NCBI GenBank assembly: GCA_964057225.1
Contig: OZ059899.1
Coordinates: forward strand, 10,168,001-10,232,000
Reading direction: 5' to 3'
DNA length: 64,000 nt
Source: Auanema rhodensis
Taxonomy: Eukaryota > Nematoda > Chromadorea > Rhabditida > Rhabditidae
Shown here in pieces: positions 22,202 through 36,000 of the stretch; positions within the stretch are counted from its first letter, which is position 1, and each line of letters begins with the position of its first letter. The notes below the pieces were generated by a model that was not told the origin of the DNA, did not search any database, and worked only from the letters and a program-made list of their open reading frames with translations. A program made the translations under genes and the position numbers.

Positions 22202-24664
22202 TATATATTTTCCTGGAATTCGAAAACATTTGGGATGGAAATTAGAAAGAAAAGAACTAGTTTTTCCTATTTTAAAACAAACAAAAAAAAATAAAATGAA
22301 AAAGATTGTTAGATATCCAATTTAAACTTATACATTTACTTCGATAAAGAGCCTATTAGTTTGAAATTTTATGTCTTACAGTTCTCCAACAGAACAGACT
22401 GATCCTGATTTCTCTATGATTACATAAAACTCTCGTTTGATATAAAAAAAGAAGAGGAATAACGTTTCCAGGATGTCAATGATATCGAATCTAGTGATAT
22501 TGTAAAAAAATGTAATGTCAGCTCCATAGGTTTTCTCTTAATTTCTCTCATCACAATTGTCTTAGTTTTTTTTCTCATAAGAGTTTCTGAAATCTTAGGT
22601 GAACAAGGCCGTATATATTTTTTTCTGGAATTCGAAAGCATTTGGGATGAAAATTAGAAAGAAAAGAACTAGTTTTTCCTACTTTAAAACAAACAATAAG
22701 AAATAAAATAAAAAAGATTGTTAGATATCCAATTTAAACTTATACATTTACTTCGATAAAGAGCCTATTAGTTTGAAATTTTATGTCTTACAGTTCTCCA
22801 ACAGAACAGACTGATCCTGATTTCTCTATGATTACATAAAACTCTCGTTTGATATAAAAAAAGAAGAGGAATAACGTTTCCAGGATGTCAATGATATCGA
22901 ATCTAGTGATATTGTAGAAAAATGTAATGTCAGCTCCATAGGTTTTCTCTTAATTTCTCTCATCACAATTGTCTTAGTTTTTTTTCTCATAAGAGTTTCT
23001 GAAATCTTAGGTGAACAAGGCCGTATATATTTTTTTCTGGAATTCGAAAGCATTTGGGATGAAAATTAGAAAGAAAAGAACTAGTTTTTCCTACTTTAAA
23101 ACAAACAATAAGAAATAAAATAAAAAAAGATTGTTAGATATCCAATTTAAACTTATACATTTACTTCGATAAAGAGCCTATTAGTTTGAAATTTTATGTC
23201 TTACAGTTCTCCAACAGAACAGACTGATCCTGATTTCTCTATGATTATATAAAACTCTCGTTTGATATAAAAAAAGAAGAGGAATAACGTTTCCAGGATG
23301 TCAATGATATCGAATCTAGTGATATTGTAGAAAAATGTAATGTCAGCTCCATAGGTTTTCTCTTAATTTCTCTCATCACAATTGTCTTAGTTTTTTTTCT
23401 CATAAGAGTTTCTGAAATCTTAGGTGAACAAGGCCGTATATATTTTTTTCTAGAATTCGAAAACATTTGGGATGGAAATTAGAAAGAAAAGAACTAGTTT
23501 TTCCTACTTTAAAACAAACAATAAGAAATAAAATAAAAAAGATTGTTAGATATCCAATTTAAACTTATACATTTACTTCGATAAAGAGCCTATTAGTTTG
23601 AAATTTTATGTCTTACAGTTCTCCAACAGAACAGACTGATCCTGATCTCTCTATGATTACATAAAACTCTCGTTTGATATACAAAAAGGAGAGGAATAAC
23701 GTTTCCAGGATATCAATGATATCGAATCTAGTGATATTGTAGAAAAATGTAATGTCAGCTCCATAGTTTTTCTCTTAATTTCTCTCATCACAATTGTCTT
23801 AGTTTTTTTTCTCATAAGAGTTTCTGAAATCTTAGGTGAACAAGGCCGTATATATTTTTTTCTGGAATTCGAAAGCATTTGGGATGAAAATTAGAAAGAA
23901 AAGAACTAGTTTTTCCTACTTTAAAACAAACAATAAGAAATAAAATAAAAAAGATTGTTAGATATCCAATTTAAACTTATACATTTACTTCGATAAAGAG
24001 CCTATTAGTTTGAAATTTTATGTCTTACAGTTCTCCAACAGAACAGACTGATCCTGATTTCTCTATGATTATATAAAACTCTCGTTTGATATAAAAAAAG
24101 AAGAGGAATAACGTTTCCAGGATGTCAATGATATCGAATCTAGTGATATTGTAGAAAAATGTAATGTCAGCTCCATAGGTTTTCTCTTAATTTCTCTCAT
24201 CACAATTGTCTTAGTTTTTTTTCTCATAAGAGTTTCTGAAATCTTAGGTGAACAAGGCCGTATATATTTTTTTCTAGAATTCGAAAACATTTGGGATGGA
24301 AATTAGAAAGAAAAGAACTAGTTTTTCCTACTTTAAAACAAACAATAAGAAATAAAATAAAAAAGATTGTTAGATATCCAATTTAAACTTATACATTTAC
24401 TTCGATAAAGAGCCTATTAGTTTGAAATTTTATGTCTTACAGTTCTCCAACAGAACAGACTGATCCTGATCTCTCTATGATTACATAAAACTCTCGTTTG
24501 ATATACAAAAAGGAGAGGAATAACGTTTCCAGGATATCAATGATATCGAATCTAGTGATATTGTAGAAAAATGTAATGTCAGCTCCATAGTTTTTCTCTA
24601 AATTTCTCTCATCACAATAGTCTTATTTTTTTTCATAAGAGTTTCTGAAATCTTAGTTGAACAA
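22202..24664 (+). repeat. Satellite, 6 monomers
   Basis: 2463 bp, the same monomer order as 19535-21997. The first monomer has the post-tRNA form (ACAAACAAAAAAAAATAAAA and GTAAAAAAATG). Confidence 0.95.
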
Positions 24665-24737
24665 GGCCGCGTGGCGCAATGGATAACGCGTCTGCCTACG
24701 GAGCAGAAGATTGTAGGTTCGAATCCTGCCGTGGTCG
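24665..24737 (+). tRNA. tRNA-Arg (ACG), copy 6
   Basis: Identical body to copy 5, same leader and flank class; T7 at 24742-24748. Confidence 0.96.
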
Positions 24738-24868
24738 TAAATTTTTTTCATTTGACTTGTCATTTGCAAAAATCAAATTTATCTTCTTCAACGATTATTT
24801 TTGCAATGTGTCATAAAAATTTCACAGTTGAACAAAACGTTTTTTAAGAATTTTTTTTGTTGTCAACA

Positions 24869-27740
24869 TATATATTTTCCTGGAATTCGAAAACATTTGG
24901 GATGGAAATTAGAAAGAAAAGAACTAGTTTTTCCTATTTTAAAACAAACAAAAAAAAATAAAATGAAAAAGATTGTTAGATATCCAATTTAAACTTATAC
25001 ATTTACTTCGATAAAGAGCCTATTAGTTTGAAATTTTATGTCTTACAGTTCTCCAACAGAACAGACTGATCCTGATTTCTCTATGATTACATAAAACTCT
25101 CGTTTGATATAAAAAAAGAAGAGGAATAACGTTTCCAGGATGTCAATGATATCGAATCTAGTGATATTGTAAAAAAATGTAATGTCAGCTCCATAGGTTT
25201 TCTCTTAATTTCTCTCATCACAATTGTCTTAGTTTTTTTTCTCATAAGAGTTTCTGAAATCTTAGGTGAACAAGGCCGTATATATTTTTTTCTGGAATTC
25301 GAAAGCATTTGGGATGGAAATTAGAAAGAAAAGAACTAGTTTTTCCTACTTTAAAACAAACAATAAGAAATAAAATAAAAAAGATTGTTAGATATCCAAT
25401 TTAAACTTATACATTTACTTCGATAAAGAGCCTATTAGTTTGAAATTTTATGTCTTACAGTTCTCCAACAGAACAGACTGATCCTGATTTCTCTATGATT
25501 ATATAAAACTCTCGTTTGATATAAAAAAAGAAGAGGAATAACGTTTCCAGGATGTCAATGATATCGAATCTAGTGATATTGTAGAAAAATGTAATGTCAG
25601 CTCCATAGGTTTTCTCTTAATTTCTCTCATCACAATTGTCTTAGTTTTTTTTCTCATAAGAGTTTCTGAAATCTTAGGTGAACAAGGCCGTATATATTTT
25701 TTTCTGGAATTCGAAAGCATTTGGGATGGAAATTAGAAAGAAAAGAACTAGTTTTTCCTACTTTAAAACAAACAATAAGAAATAAAATAAAAAAGATTGT
25801 TAGATATCCAATTTAAACTTATACATTTACTTCGATAAAGAGCCTATTAGTTTGAAATTTTATGTCTTACAGTTCTCCAACAGAACAGACTGATCCTGAT
25901 TTCTCTATGATTATATAAAACTCTCGTTTGATATAAAAAAAGAAGAGGAATAACGTTTCCAGGATGTCAATGATATCGAATCTAGTGATATTGTAGAAAA
26001 ATGTAATGTCAGCTCCATAGGTTTTCTCTTAATTTCTCTCATCACAATTGTCTTAGTTTTTTTCTCATAAGAGTTTCTGAAATCTTAGGTGAACAAGGCC
26101 GTATATATTTTTTTCTGGAATTCGAAAGCATTTGGGATGGAAATTAGAAAGAAAAGAACTAGTTTTTCCTATTTTAAAACAAACAAAAAAAAATAAAATG
26201 AAAAAGTTTGTTAGATATCCAATTTAAACTTATACATTTACTTCGATAAAGAGCCTATTAGTTTGAAATTTTATGTCTTACAGTTCTCCAACAGAACAGA
26301 CTGATCCTGATTTCTCTATGATTATATAAAACTCTCGTTTGATATAAAAAAAGAAGAGGAATAACGTTTCCAGGATGTCAATGATATCGAATCTAGTGAT
26401 ATTGTAGAAAAATGTAATGTCAGCTCCATAGGTTTTCTCTTAATTTTTCTCATCACAATTGTCTTAGTTTTTTTTCTCATAAGAGTTTCTGAAATCTTAG
26501 GTGAACAAGGCCGTATATATTTTTTTCTGGAATTCGAAAGCATTTGGGATGGAAATTAGAAAGAAAAGAACTAGTTTTTCCTACTTTAAAACAAACAATA
26601 AGAAATAAAATAAAAAAGATTGTTAGATATCCAATTTAAACTTATACATTTACTTCGATAAAGAGCCTATTAGTTTGAAATTTTATGTCTTACAGTTCTC
26701 CAACAGAACAGACTGATCCTGATTTCTCTATGATTATATAAAACTCTCGTTTGATATAAAAAAAGAAGAGGAATAACGTTTCCAGGATGTCAATGATATC
26801 GAATCTAGTGATATTGTAGAAAAATGTAATGTCAGCTCCATAGGTTTTCTCTTAATTTCTCTCATCACAATTGTCTTAGTTTTTTTCTCATAAGAGTTTC
26901 TGAAATCTTAGGTGAACAAGGCCGTATATATTTTTTTCTGGAATTCGAAAGCATTTGGGATGGAAATTAGAAAGAAAAGAACTAGTTTTTCCTATTTTAA
27001 AACAAACAAAAAAAAATAAAATGAAAAAGTTTGTTAGATATCCAATTTAAACTTATACATTTACTTCGATAAAGAGCCTATTAGTTTGAAATTTTATGTC
27101 TTACAGTTCTCCAACAGAACAGACTGATCCTGATTTCTCTATGATTACATAAAACTCTCGTTTGATATAAAAAAAGAAGAGGAATAACGTTTCCAGGATG
27201 TCAATGATATCGAATCTAGTGATATTGTAGAAAAATGTAATGTCAGCTCCATAGGTTTTCTCTTAATTTCTCTCATCACAATTGTCTTAGTTTTTTTTCT
27301 CATTAGAGATTCTGAAATCTTAGGTGAACAAGGCCGTATATGTTTTTTTCTGGAATTCGAAAGCATTTGGGATGGACATTAGAAGGAAAAGAACTAGTTT
27401 TTCCTACTTTAAAACAAACAAAAAAAAATGAAATGAAAAAGATTGTTAGATATCCAATTTAAACTTATACATTTACTTCGATAAAGAGCCTATTAGTTTG
27501 AAATTTTATGTCTTACAGTTCTCCAACAGAACAGACTGATCCTGATTTCTCTATGATTACATAAAACTCTCGTTTGATATAAAAAAAGAAGAGGAATAAC
27601 GTTTCCAGGATGTCAATGATATCGAATCTAGTGATATTGTAGAAAAATGTAATGTCAGCTCCATAGTTTTTCTCTAAATTTCTCTCATCACAATAGTCTT
27701 ATTTTTTTTCATAAGAGTTTCTGAAATCTTAGTTGAACAA
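24869..27740 (+). repeat. Satellite, 7 monomers
   Basis: 2872 bp. A two-monomer pattern recurs in which one monomer has a shortened T run (TAGTTTTTTTCTC) and the post-tRNA style A-rich tract with AAAAAGTTTGTTAG. Confidence 0.94.
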
Positions 27741-27813
27741 GGCCGCGTGGCGCAATGGATAACGCGTCTGCCTACGGAGCAGAAGATTGTAGGTTCGAAT
27801 CCTGCCGTGGTCG
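27741..27813 (+). tRNA. tRNA-Arg (ACG), copy 7
   Basis: Intact, GGCCGCG form, satellite leader; T7 at 27818-27824; flank class CATTTGAC/TTTGCAAAAATC. Confidence 0.96.
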
Positions 27814-27944
27814 TAAATTTTTTTCATTTGACTTGTCATTTGCAAAAATCAAATTTATCTTCTTCAACGATTATTTTTGCAATGTGTCATAAAAATTTCA
27901 CAGTTGAACAAAACGTTTTTTAAGAATTTTTTTTGTTGTCAACA

Positions 27945-30900
27945 TATATATTTTCCTGGAATTCGAAAACATTTGGGATGGAAATTAGAAAGAAAAGAAC
28001 TAGTTTTTCCTATTTTAAAACAAACAAAAAAAAATAAAATGAAAAAGATTGTTAGATATCCAATTTAAACTTATACATTTACTTCGATAAAGAGCCTATT
28101 AGTTTGAAATTTTATGTCTTACAGTTCTCCAACAGAACAGACTGATCCTGATTTCTCTATGATTACATAAAACTCTCGTTTGATATAAAAAAAGAAGAGG
28201 AATAACGTTTCCAGGATGTCAATGATATCGAATCTAGTGATATTGTAAAAAAATGTAATGTCAGCTCCATAGGTTTTCTCTTAATTTCTCTCATCACAAT
28301 TGTCTTAGTTTTTTTTCTCATAAGAGTTTCTGAAATCTTAGGTGAACAAGGCCGTATATATTTTTTTCTGGAATTCGAAAGCATTTGGGATGGAAATTAG
28401 AAAGAAAAGAACTAGTTTTTCCTACTTTAAAACAAACAATAAGAAATAAAATAAAAAAGATTGTTAGATATCCAATTTAAACTTATACATTTACTTCGAT
28501 AAAGAGCCTATTAGTTTGAAATTTTATGTCTTACAGTTCTCCAACAGAACAGACTGATCCTGATTTCTCTATGATTATATAAAACTCTCGTTTGATATAA
28601 AAAAAGAAGAGGAATAACGTTTCCAGGATGTCAATGATATCGAATCTAGTGATATTGTAGAAAAATGTAATGTCAGCTCCATAGGTTTTCTCTTAATTTC
28701 TCTCATCACAATTGTCTTAGTTTTTTTTCTCATAAGAGTTTCTGAAATCTTAGGTGAACAAGGCCGTATATATTTTTTTCTGGAATTCGAAAGCATTTGG
28801 GATGGAAATTAGAAAGAAAAGAACTAGTTTTTCCTACTTTAAAACAAACAATAAGAAATAAAATAAAAAAGATTGTTAGATATCCAATTTAAACTTATAC
28901 ATTTACTTCGATAAAGAGCCTATTAGTTTGAAATTTTATGTCTTACAGTTCTCCAACAGAACAGACTGATCCTGATTTCTCTATGATTATATAAAACTCT
29001 CGTTTGATATAAAAAAAGAAGAGGAATAACGTTTCCAGGATGTCAATGATATCGAATCTAGTGATATTGTAGAAAAATGTAATGTCAGCTCCATAGGTTT
29101 TCTCTTAATTTCTCTCATCACAATTGTCTTAGTTTTTTTCTCATAAGAGTTTCTGAAATCTTAGGTGAACAAGGCCGTATATATTTTTTTCTGGAATTCG
29201 AAAGCATTTGGGATGGAAATTAGAAAGAAAAGAACTAGTTTTTCCTATTTTAAAACAAACAAAAAAAAATAAAATGAAAAAGTTTGTTAGATATCCAATT
29301 TAAACTTATACATTTACTTCGATAAAGAGCCTATTAGTTTGAAATTTTATGTCTTACAGTTCTCCAACAGAACAGACTGATCCTGATTTCTCTATGATTA
29401 CATAAAACTCTCGTTTGATATAAAAAAAGAAGAGGAATAACGTTTCCAGGATGTCAATGATATCGAATCTAGTGATATTGTAGAAAAATGTAATGTCAGC
29501 TCCATAGGTTTTCTCTTAATTTCTCTCATCACAATTGTCTTAGTTTTTTTTCTCATTAGAGATTCTGAAATCTTAGGTGAACAAGGCCGTATATGTTTTT
29601 TTCTGGAATTCGAAAGCATTTGGGATGGACATTAGAAGGAAAAGAACTAGTTTTTCCTACTTTAAAACAAACAAAAAAAAAATGAAATGAAAAAGATTGT
29701 TAGATATCCAATTTAAACTTATACATTTACTTCGATAAAGAGCCTATTAGTTTGAAATTTTATGTCTTACAGTTCTCCAACAGAACAGACTGATCCTGAT
29801 TTCTCTATGATTACATAAAACTCTCGTTTGATATAAAAAAAGAAGAGGAATAACGTTTCCAGGATGTCAATGATATCGAATCTAGTGATATTGTAAAAAA
29901 ATGTAATGTCAGCTCCATAGGTTTTCTCTTAACTTCTCTCATCACAATTGTCTTAGTTTTTTTTCTTATAAGAGTTTCTGAAATTTTAGGTGAACAAGGC
30001 CGTATATATTTTTTTCTGGAATTCGAAAGCATTTGGGATGGAAATTAGAAAGAAAAGAACTAGTTTTTCCTATTTTAAAACAAACAAAAAAAAATAAAAT
30101 GAAAAAGATTGTTAGATATCCAATTTAAACTTATACATTTACTTCGATAAAGAGCCTATTAGTTTGAAATTTTATGTCTTACAGTTCTCCAACAGAACAG
30201 ACTGATCCTGATTTCTCTATGATTACATAAAACTCTCGTTTGATATAAAAAAAGAAGAGGAATAACGTTTCCAGGATGTCAATGATATCGAATCTAGTGA
30301 TATTGTAAAAAAATGTAATGTCAGCTCCATAGGTTTTCTCTTAATTTCTCTCATCACAATTGTCTTAGTTTTTTTTCTTATAAGAGTTTCGGAAATTTTA
30401 GGTGAACAAGGCCGTATATATTTTTTTCTGGAATTCGAAAGCATTTGGGATGGAAATTAGAAAGAAAAGAACTAGTTTTTCCTACTTTAAAACAAACAAT
30501 AAGAAATAAAATAAAAAAGATTGTTAGATATCCAATTTAAACTTATACATTTACTTCGATAAAGAGCCTATTAGTTTGAAATTTTATGTCTTACAGTTCT
30601 CCAACAGAACAGACTGATCCTGATTTCTCTATGATTATATAAAACTCTCGTTTGATATAAAAAAAGAAGAGGAATAACGTTTCCAGGATGTCAATGATAT
30701 CGAATCTAGTGATATTGTAGAAAAATGTAATGTCAGCTCCATAGGTTTTCTCTTAATTTCTCTCATCACAATTGTCTTAGTTTTTTTCTCATAAGAGTTT
30801 CTGAAATCTTAGGTGAACAAGGCCGTATATATTTTTTTCTGGAATTCGAAAGCATTTGGGATGGAAATTAGAAAGAAAAGAACTAGTTTTTCCTATTTTA

Positions 30901-32878
30901 AAACAAACAAAAAAAAATAAAATGAAAAAGTTTGTTAGATATCCAATTTAAACTTATACATTTACTTCGATAAAGAGCCTATTAGTTTGAAATTTTATGT
31001 CTTACAGTTCTCCAACAGAACAGACTGATCCTGATTTCTCTATGATTACATAAAACTCTCGTTTGATATAAAAAAAGAAGAGGAATAACGTTTCCAGGAT
31101 GTCAATGATATCGAATCTAGTGATATTGTAGAAAAATGTAATGTCAGCTCCATAGGTTTTCTCTTAATTTCTCTCATCACAATTGTCTTAGTTTTTTTTC
31201 TCATTAGAGATTCTGAAATCTTAGGTGAACAAGGCCGTATATGTTTTTTTCTGGAATTCGAAAGCATTTGGGATGGACATTAGAAGGAAAAGAACTAGTT
31301 TTTCCTACTTTAAAACAAACAAAAAAAAATGAAATGAAAAAGATTGTTAGATATCCAATTTAAACTTATACATTTACTTCGATAAAGAGCCTATTAGTTT
31401 GAAATTTTATGTCTTACAGTTCTCCAACAGAACAGACTGATCCTGATTTCTCTATGATTACATAAAACTCTCGTTTGATATAAAAAAAGAAGAGGAATAA
31501 CGTTTCCAGGATGTCAATGATATCGAATCTAGTGATATTGTAAAAAAATGTAATGTCAGCTCCATAGGTTTTCTCCTAATTTCTCTCATCACAATTGTCT
31601 TAGTTTTTTTTCTTATAAGAGTTTCTGAAATTTTAGGTGAACAAGGCCGTATATATTTTTTTCTGGAATTCGAAAGCATTTGGGATGGAAATTAGAAAGA
31701 AAAGAACTAGTTTTTCCTATTTTAAAACAAACAAAAAAAAATAAAATGAAAAAGATTGTTAGATATCCAATTTAAACTTATACATTTACTTCGATAAAGA
31801 GCCTATTAGTTTGAAATTTTATGTCTTACAGTTCTCCAACAGAACAGACTGATCCTGATTTCTCTATGATTACATAAAACTCTCGTTTGATATAAAAAAA
31901 GAAGAGGAATAACGTTTCCAGGATGTCAATGATATCGAATCTAGTGATATTGTAAAAAAATGTAATGTCAGCTCCATAGGTTTTCTCTTAATTTCTCTCA
32001 TCACAATTGTCTTAGTTTTTTTTTCTTATAAGAGTTTCTGAAATTTTAGGTGAACAAGGCCGTATATATTTTTTTCTGGAATTCGAAAGCATTTGGGATG
32101 GAAATTAGAAAGAAAAGAACTAGTTTTTCCTACTTTAAAACAAACAAAAAAAAATAAAATGAAAAAGATTGTTAGATATCCAATTTAAACTTATACATTT
32201 ACTTCGATAAAGAGCCTATTAGTTTGAAATTTTATGTCTTACAGTTCTCCAACAGAACAGACTGATCCTGATTTCTCTATGATTATATAAAACTCTCGTT
32301 TGATATAAAAAAAGAAGAGGAATAACGTTTCCAGGATGTCAATGATATCGAATCTAGTGATATTGTAGAAAAATGTAATGTCAGCTCCATAGGTTTTCTC
32401 TTAATTTCTCTCATCACAATTGTCTTAGTTTTTTTTCTCATAAGAGTTTCTGAAATCTTAGGTGAACAAGGCCGTATATATTTTTTTCTGGAATTCGAAA
32501 ACATTTGGGATGGAAATTAGAAAGAAAAGAACTAGTTTTTCCTACTTTAAAACAAACAATAAGAAATAAAATAAAAAAGATTGTTAGATATCCAATTTAA
32601 ACTTATACATTTACTTCGATAAAGAGCCTATTAGTTTGAAATTTTATGTCTTACAGTTCTCCAACAGAACAGACTGATCCTGATCTCTCTATGATTACAT
32701 AAAACTCTCGTTTGATATACAAAAAGGAGAGGAATAACGTTTCCAGGATATCAATGATATCGAATCTAGTGATATTGTAGAAAAATGTAATGTCAGCTCC
32801 ATAGTTTTTCTCTAAATTTCTCTCATCACAATAGTCTTATTTTTTTTCATAAGAGTTTCTGAAATCTTAGTTGAACAA
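27945..32878 (+). repeat. Satellite, 12 monomers
   Basis: 4934 bp without a tRNA. A four-monomer pattern repeats at 1648 bp: the variant with CATTAGAGATTCTG and GTATATGTTTTT occurs at about 29398-29619 and again at 31046-31267. Several monomers have the A-rich tract typical of post-tRNA monomers although no tRNA precedes them. Confidence 0.94.
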
Positions 32879-32951
32879 GGCCGCGTGGCGCAATGGATAA
32901 CGCGTCTGCCTACGGAGCAGAAGATTGTAGGTTCGAATCCTGCCGTGGTCG
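32879..32951 (+). tRNA. tRNA-Arg (ACG), copy 8
   Basis: Intact, satellite leader; T7 at 32956-32962. The flank class matches copies 5-7 but has a private CTTCGACGATT. Confidence 0.96.
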
Positions 32952-33082
32952 TAAATTTTTTTCATTTGACTTGTCATTTGCAAAAATCAAATTTATCTTC
33001 TTCGACGATTATTTTTGCAATGTGTCATAAAAATTTCACAGTTGAACAAAACGTTTTTTAAGAATTTTTTTTGTTGTCAACA

Positions 33083-36000
33083 TATATATTTTCCTGGAAT
33101 TCGAAAACATTTGGGATGGAAATTAGAAAGAAAAGAACTAGTTTTTCCTATTTTAAAACAAACAAAAAAAAATAAAATGAAAAAGATTGTTAGATATCCA
33201 ATTTAAACTTATACATTTACTTCGATAAAGAGCCTATTAGTTTGAAATTTTATGTCTTACAGTTCTCCAACAGAACAGACTGATCCTGATTTCTCTATGA
33301 TTACATAAAACTCTCGTTTGATATAAAAAAAGAAGAGGAATAACGTTTCCAGGATGTCAATGATATCGAATCTAGTGATATTGTAAAAAAATGTAATGTC
33401 AGCTCCATAGGTTTTCTCTTAATTTCTCTCATCACAATTGTCTTAGTTTTTTTTCTCATAAGAGTTTCTGAAATCTTAGGTGAACAAGGCCGTATATATT
33501 TTTTTCTGGAATTCGAAAGCATTTGGGATGGAAATTAGAAAGAAAAGAACTAGTTTTTCCTACTTTAAAACAAACAATAAAAAATAAAATAAAAAAGATT
33601 GTTAGATATCCAATTTAAACTTATACATTTACTTCGATAAAGAGCCTATTAGTTTGAAATTTTATGTCTTACAGTTCTCCAACAGAACAGACTGATCCTG
33701 ATTTCTCTATGATTATATAAAACTCTCGTTTGATATAAAAAAAGAAGAGGAATAACGTTTCCAGGATGTCAATGATATCGAATCTAGTGATATTGTAGAA
33801 AAATGTAATGTCAGCTCCATAGGTTTTCTCTTAATTTCTCTCATCACAATTGTCTTAGTTTTTTTTCTCATAAGAGTTTCTGAAATCTTAGGTGAACAAG
33901 GCCGTATATATTTTTTTCTGGAATTCGAAAGCATTTGGGATGGAAATTAGAAAGAAAAGAACTAGTTTTTCCTACTTTAAAACAAACAATAAGAAATAAA
34001 ATAAAAAAGATTGTTAGATATCCAATTTAAACTTATACATTTACTTCGATAAAGAGCCTATTAGTTTGAAATTTTATGTCTTACAGTTCTCCAACAGAAC
34101 AGACTGATCCTGATTTCTCTATGATTATATAAAACTCTCGTTTGATATAAAAAAAGAAGAGGAATAACGTTTCCAGGATGTCAATGATATCGAATCTAGT
34201 GATATTGTAGAAAAATGTAATGTCAGCTCCATAGGTTTTCTCTTAATTTCTCTCATCACAATTGTCTTAGTTTTTTTCTCATAAGAGTTTCTGAAATCTT
34301 AGGTGAACAAGGCCGTATATATTTTTTTCTGGAATTCGAAAGCATTTGGGATGGAAATTAGAAAGAAAAGAACTAGTTTTTCCTATTTTAAAACAAACAA
34401 AAAAAATAAAATGAAAAAGTTTGTTAGATATCCAATTTAAACTTATACATTTACTTCGATAAAGAGCCTATTAGTTTGAAATTTTATGTCTTACAGTTCT
34501 CCAACAGAACAGACTGATCCTGATTTCTCTATGATTACATAAAACTCTCGTTTGATATAAAAAAAGAAGAGGAATAACGTTTCCAGGATGTCAATGATAT
34601 CGAATCTAGTGATATTGTAGAAAAATGTAATGTCAGCTCCATAGGTTTTCTCTTAATTTCTCTCATCACAATTGTCTTAGTTTTTTTTCTCATTAGAGAT
34701 TCTGAAATCTTAGTTGAACAAGGCCGTATATGTTTTTTTCTGGAATTCGAAAGCATTTGGGATGGACATTAGAAGGAAAAGAACTAGTTTTTCCTACTTT
34801 AAAACAAACAAAAAAAAATGAAATGAAAAAGATTGTTAGATATCCAATTTAAACTTATACATTTACTTCGATAAAGAGCCTATTAGTTTGAAATTTTATG
34901 TCTTACAGTTCTCCAACAGAACAGACTGATCCTGATTTCTCTATGATTACATAAAACTCTCGTTTGATATAAAAAAAGAAGAGGAATAACGTTTCCAGGA
35001 TGTCAATGATATCGAATCTAGTGATATTGTAAAAAAATGTAATGTCAGCTCCATAGGTTTTCTCTTAATTTCTCTCATCACAATTGTCTTAGTTTTTTTT
35101 CTTATAAGAGTTTCTGAAATTTTAGGTGAACAAGGCCGTATATATTTTTTTCTGGAATTCGAAAGCATTTGGGATGGAAATTAGAAAGAAAAGAACTAGT
35201 TTTTCCTATTTTAAAACAAACAAAAAAAAATAAAATGAAAAAGTTTGTTAGATATCCAATTTAAACTTATACATTTACTTCGATAAAGAGCCTATTAGTT
35301 TGAAATTTTATGTCTTACAGTTCTCCAACAGAACAGACTGATCCTGATTTCTCTATGATTACATAAAACTCTCGTTTGATATAAAAAAAGAAGAGGAATA
35401 ACGTTTCCAGGATGTCAATGATATCGAATCTAGTGATATTGTAGAAAAATGTAATGTCAGCTCCATAGGTTTTCTCTTAATTTCTCTCATCACAATTGTC
35501 TTAGTTTTTTTCTCATAAGAGTTTCTGAAATCTTAGGTGAACAAGGCCGTATATATTTTTTTCTGGAATTCGAAAGCATTTGGGATGGAAATTAGAAAGA
35601 AAAGAACTAGTTTTTCCTATTTTAAAACAAACAAAAAAAAATAAAATGAAAAAGATTGTTAGATATCCAATTTAAACTTATACATTTACTTCGATAAAGA
35701 GCCTATTAGTTTGAAATTTTATGTCTTACAGTTCTCCAACAGAACAGACTGATCCTGATTTCTCTATGATTACATAAAACTCTCGTTTGATATAAAAAAA
35801 GAAGAGGAATAACGTTTCCAGGATGTCAATGATATCGAATCTAGTGATATTGTAAAAAAATGTAATGTCAGCTCCATAGGTTTTCTCTTAATTTCTCTCA
35901 TCACAATTGTCTTAGTTTTTTTTCTCATAAGAGTTTCTGAAATCTTAGGTGAACAAGGCCGTATATATTTTTTTCTGGAATTCGAAAGCATTTGGGATGG

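Larger units (their letters stand above)
19331..24664 (+). repeat. 2667-bp higher-order repeat, two copies
   Basis: Cassette plus six monomers (19331-21997) is followed by a near-identical 2667-bp unit (21998-24664). Shared rare variants such as TTTCTAGAATTCGAAAACAT and the pre-tRNA monomer occur in the same order. The units differ in tRNA leader, cassette flank class and a few bases. Confidence 0.88.
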
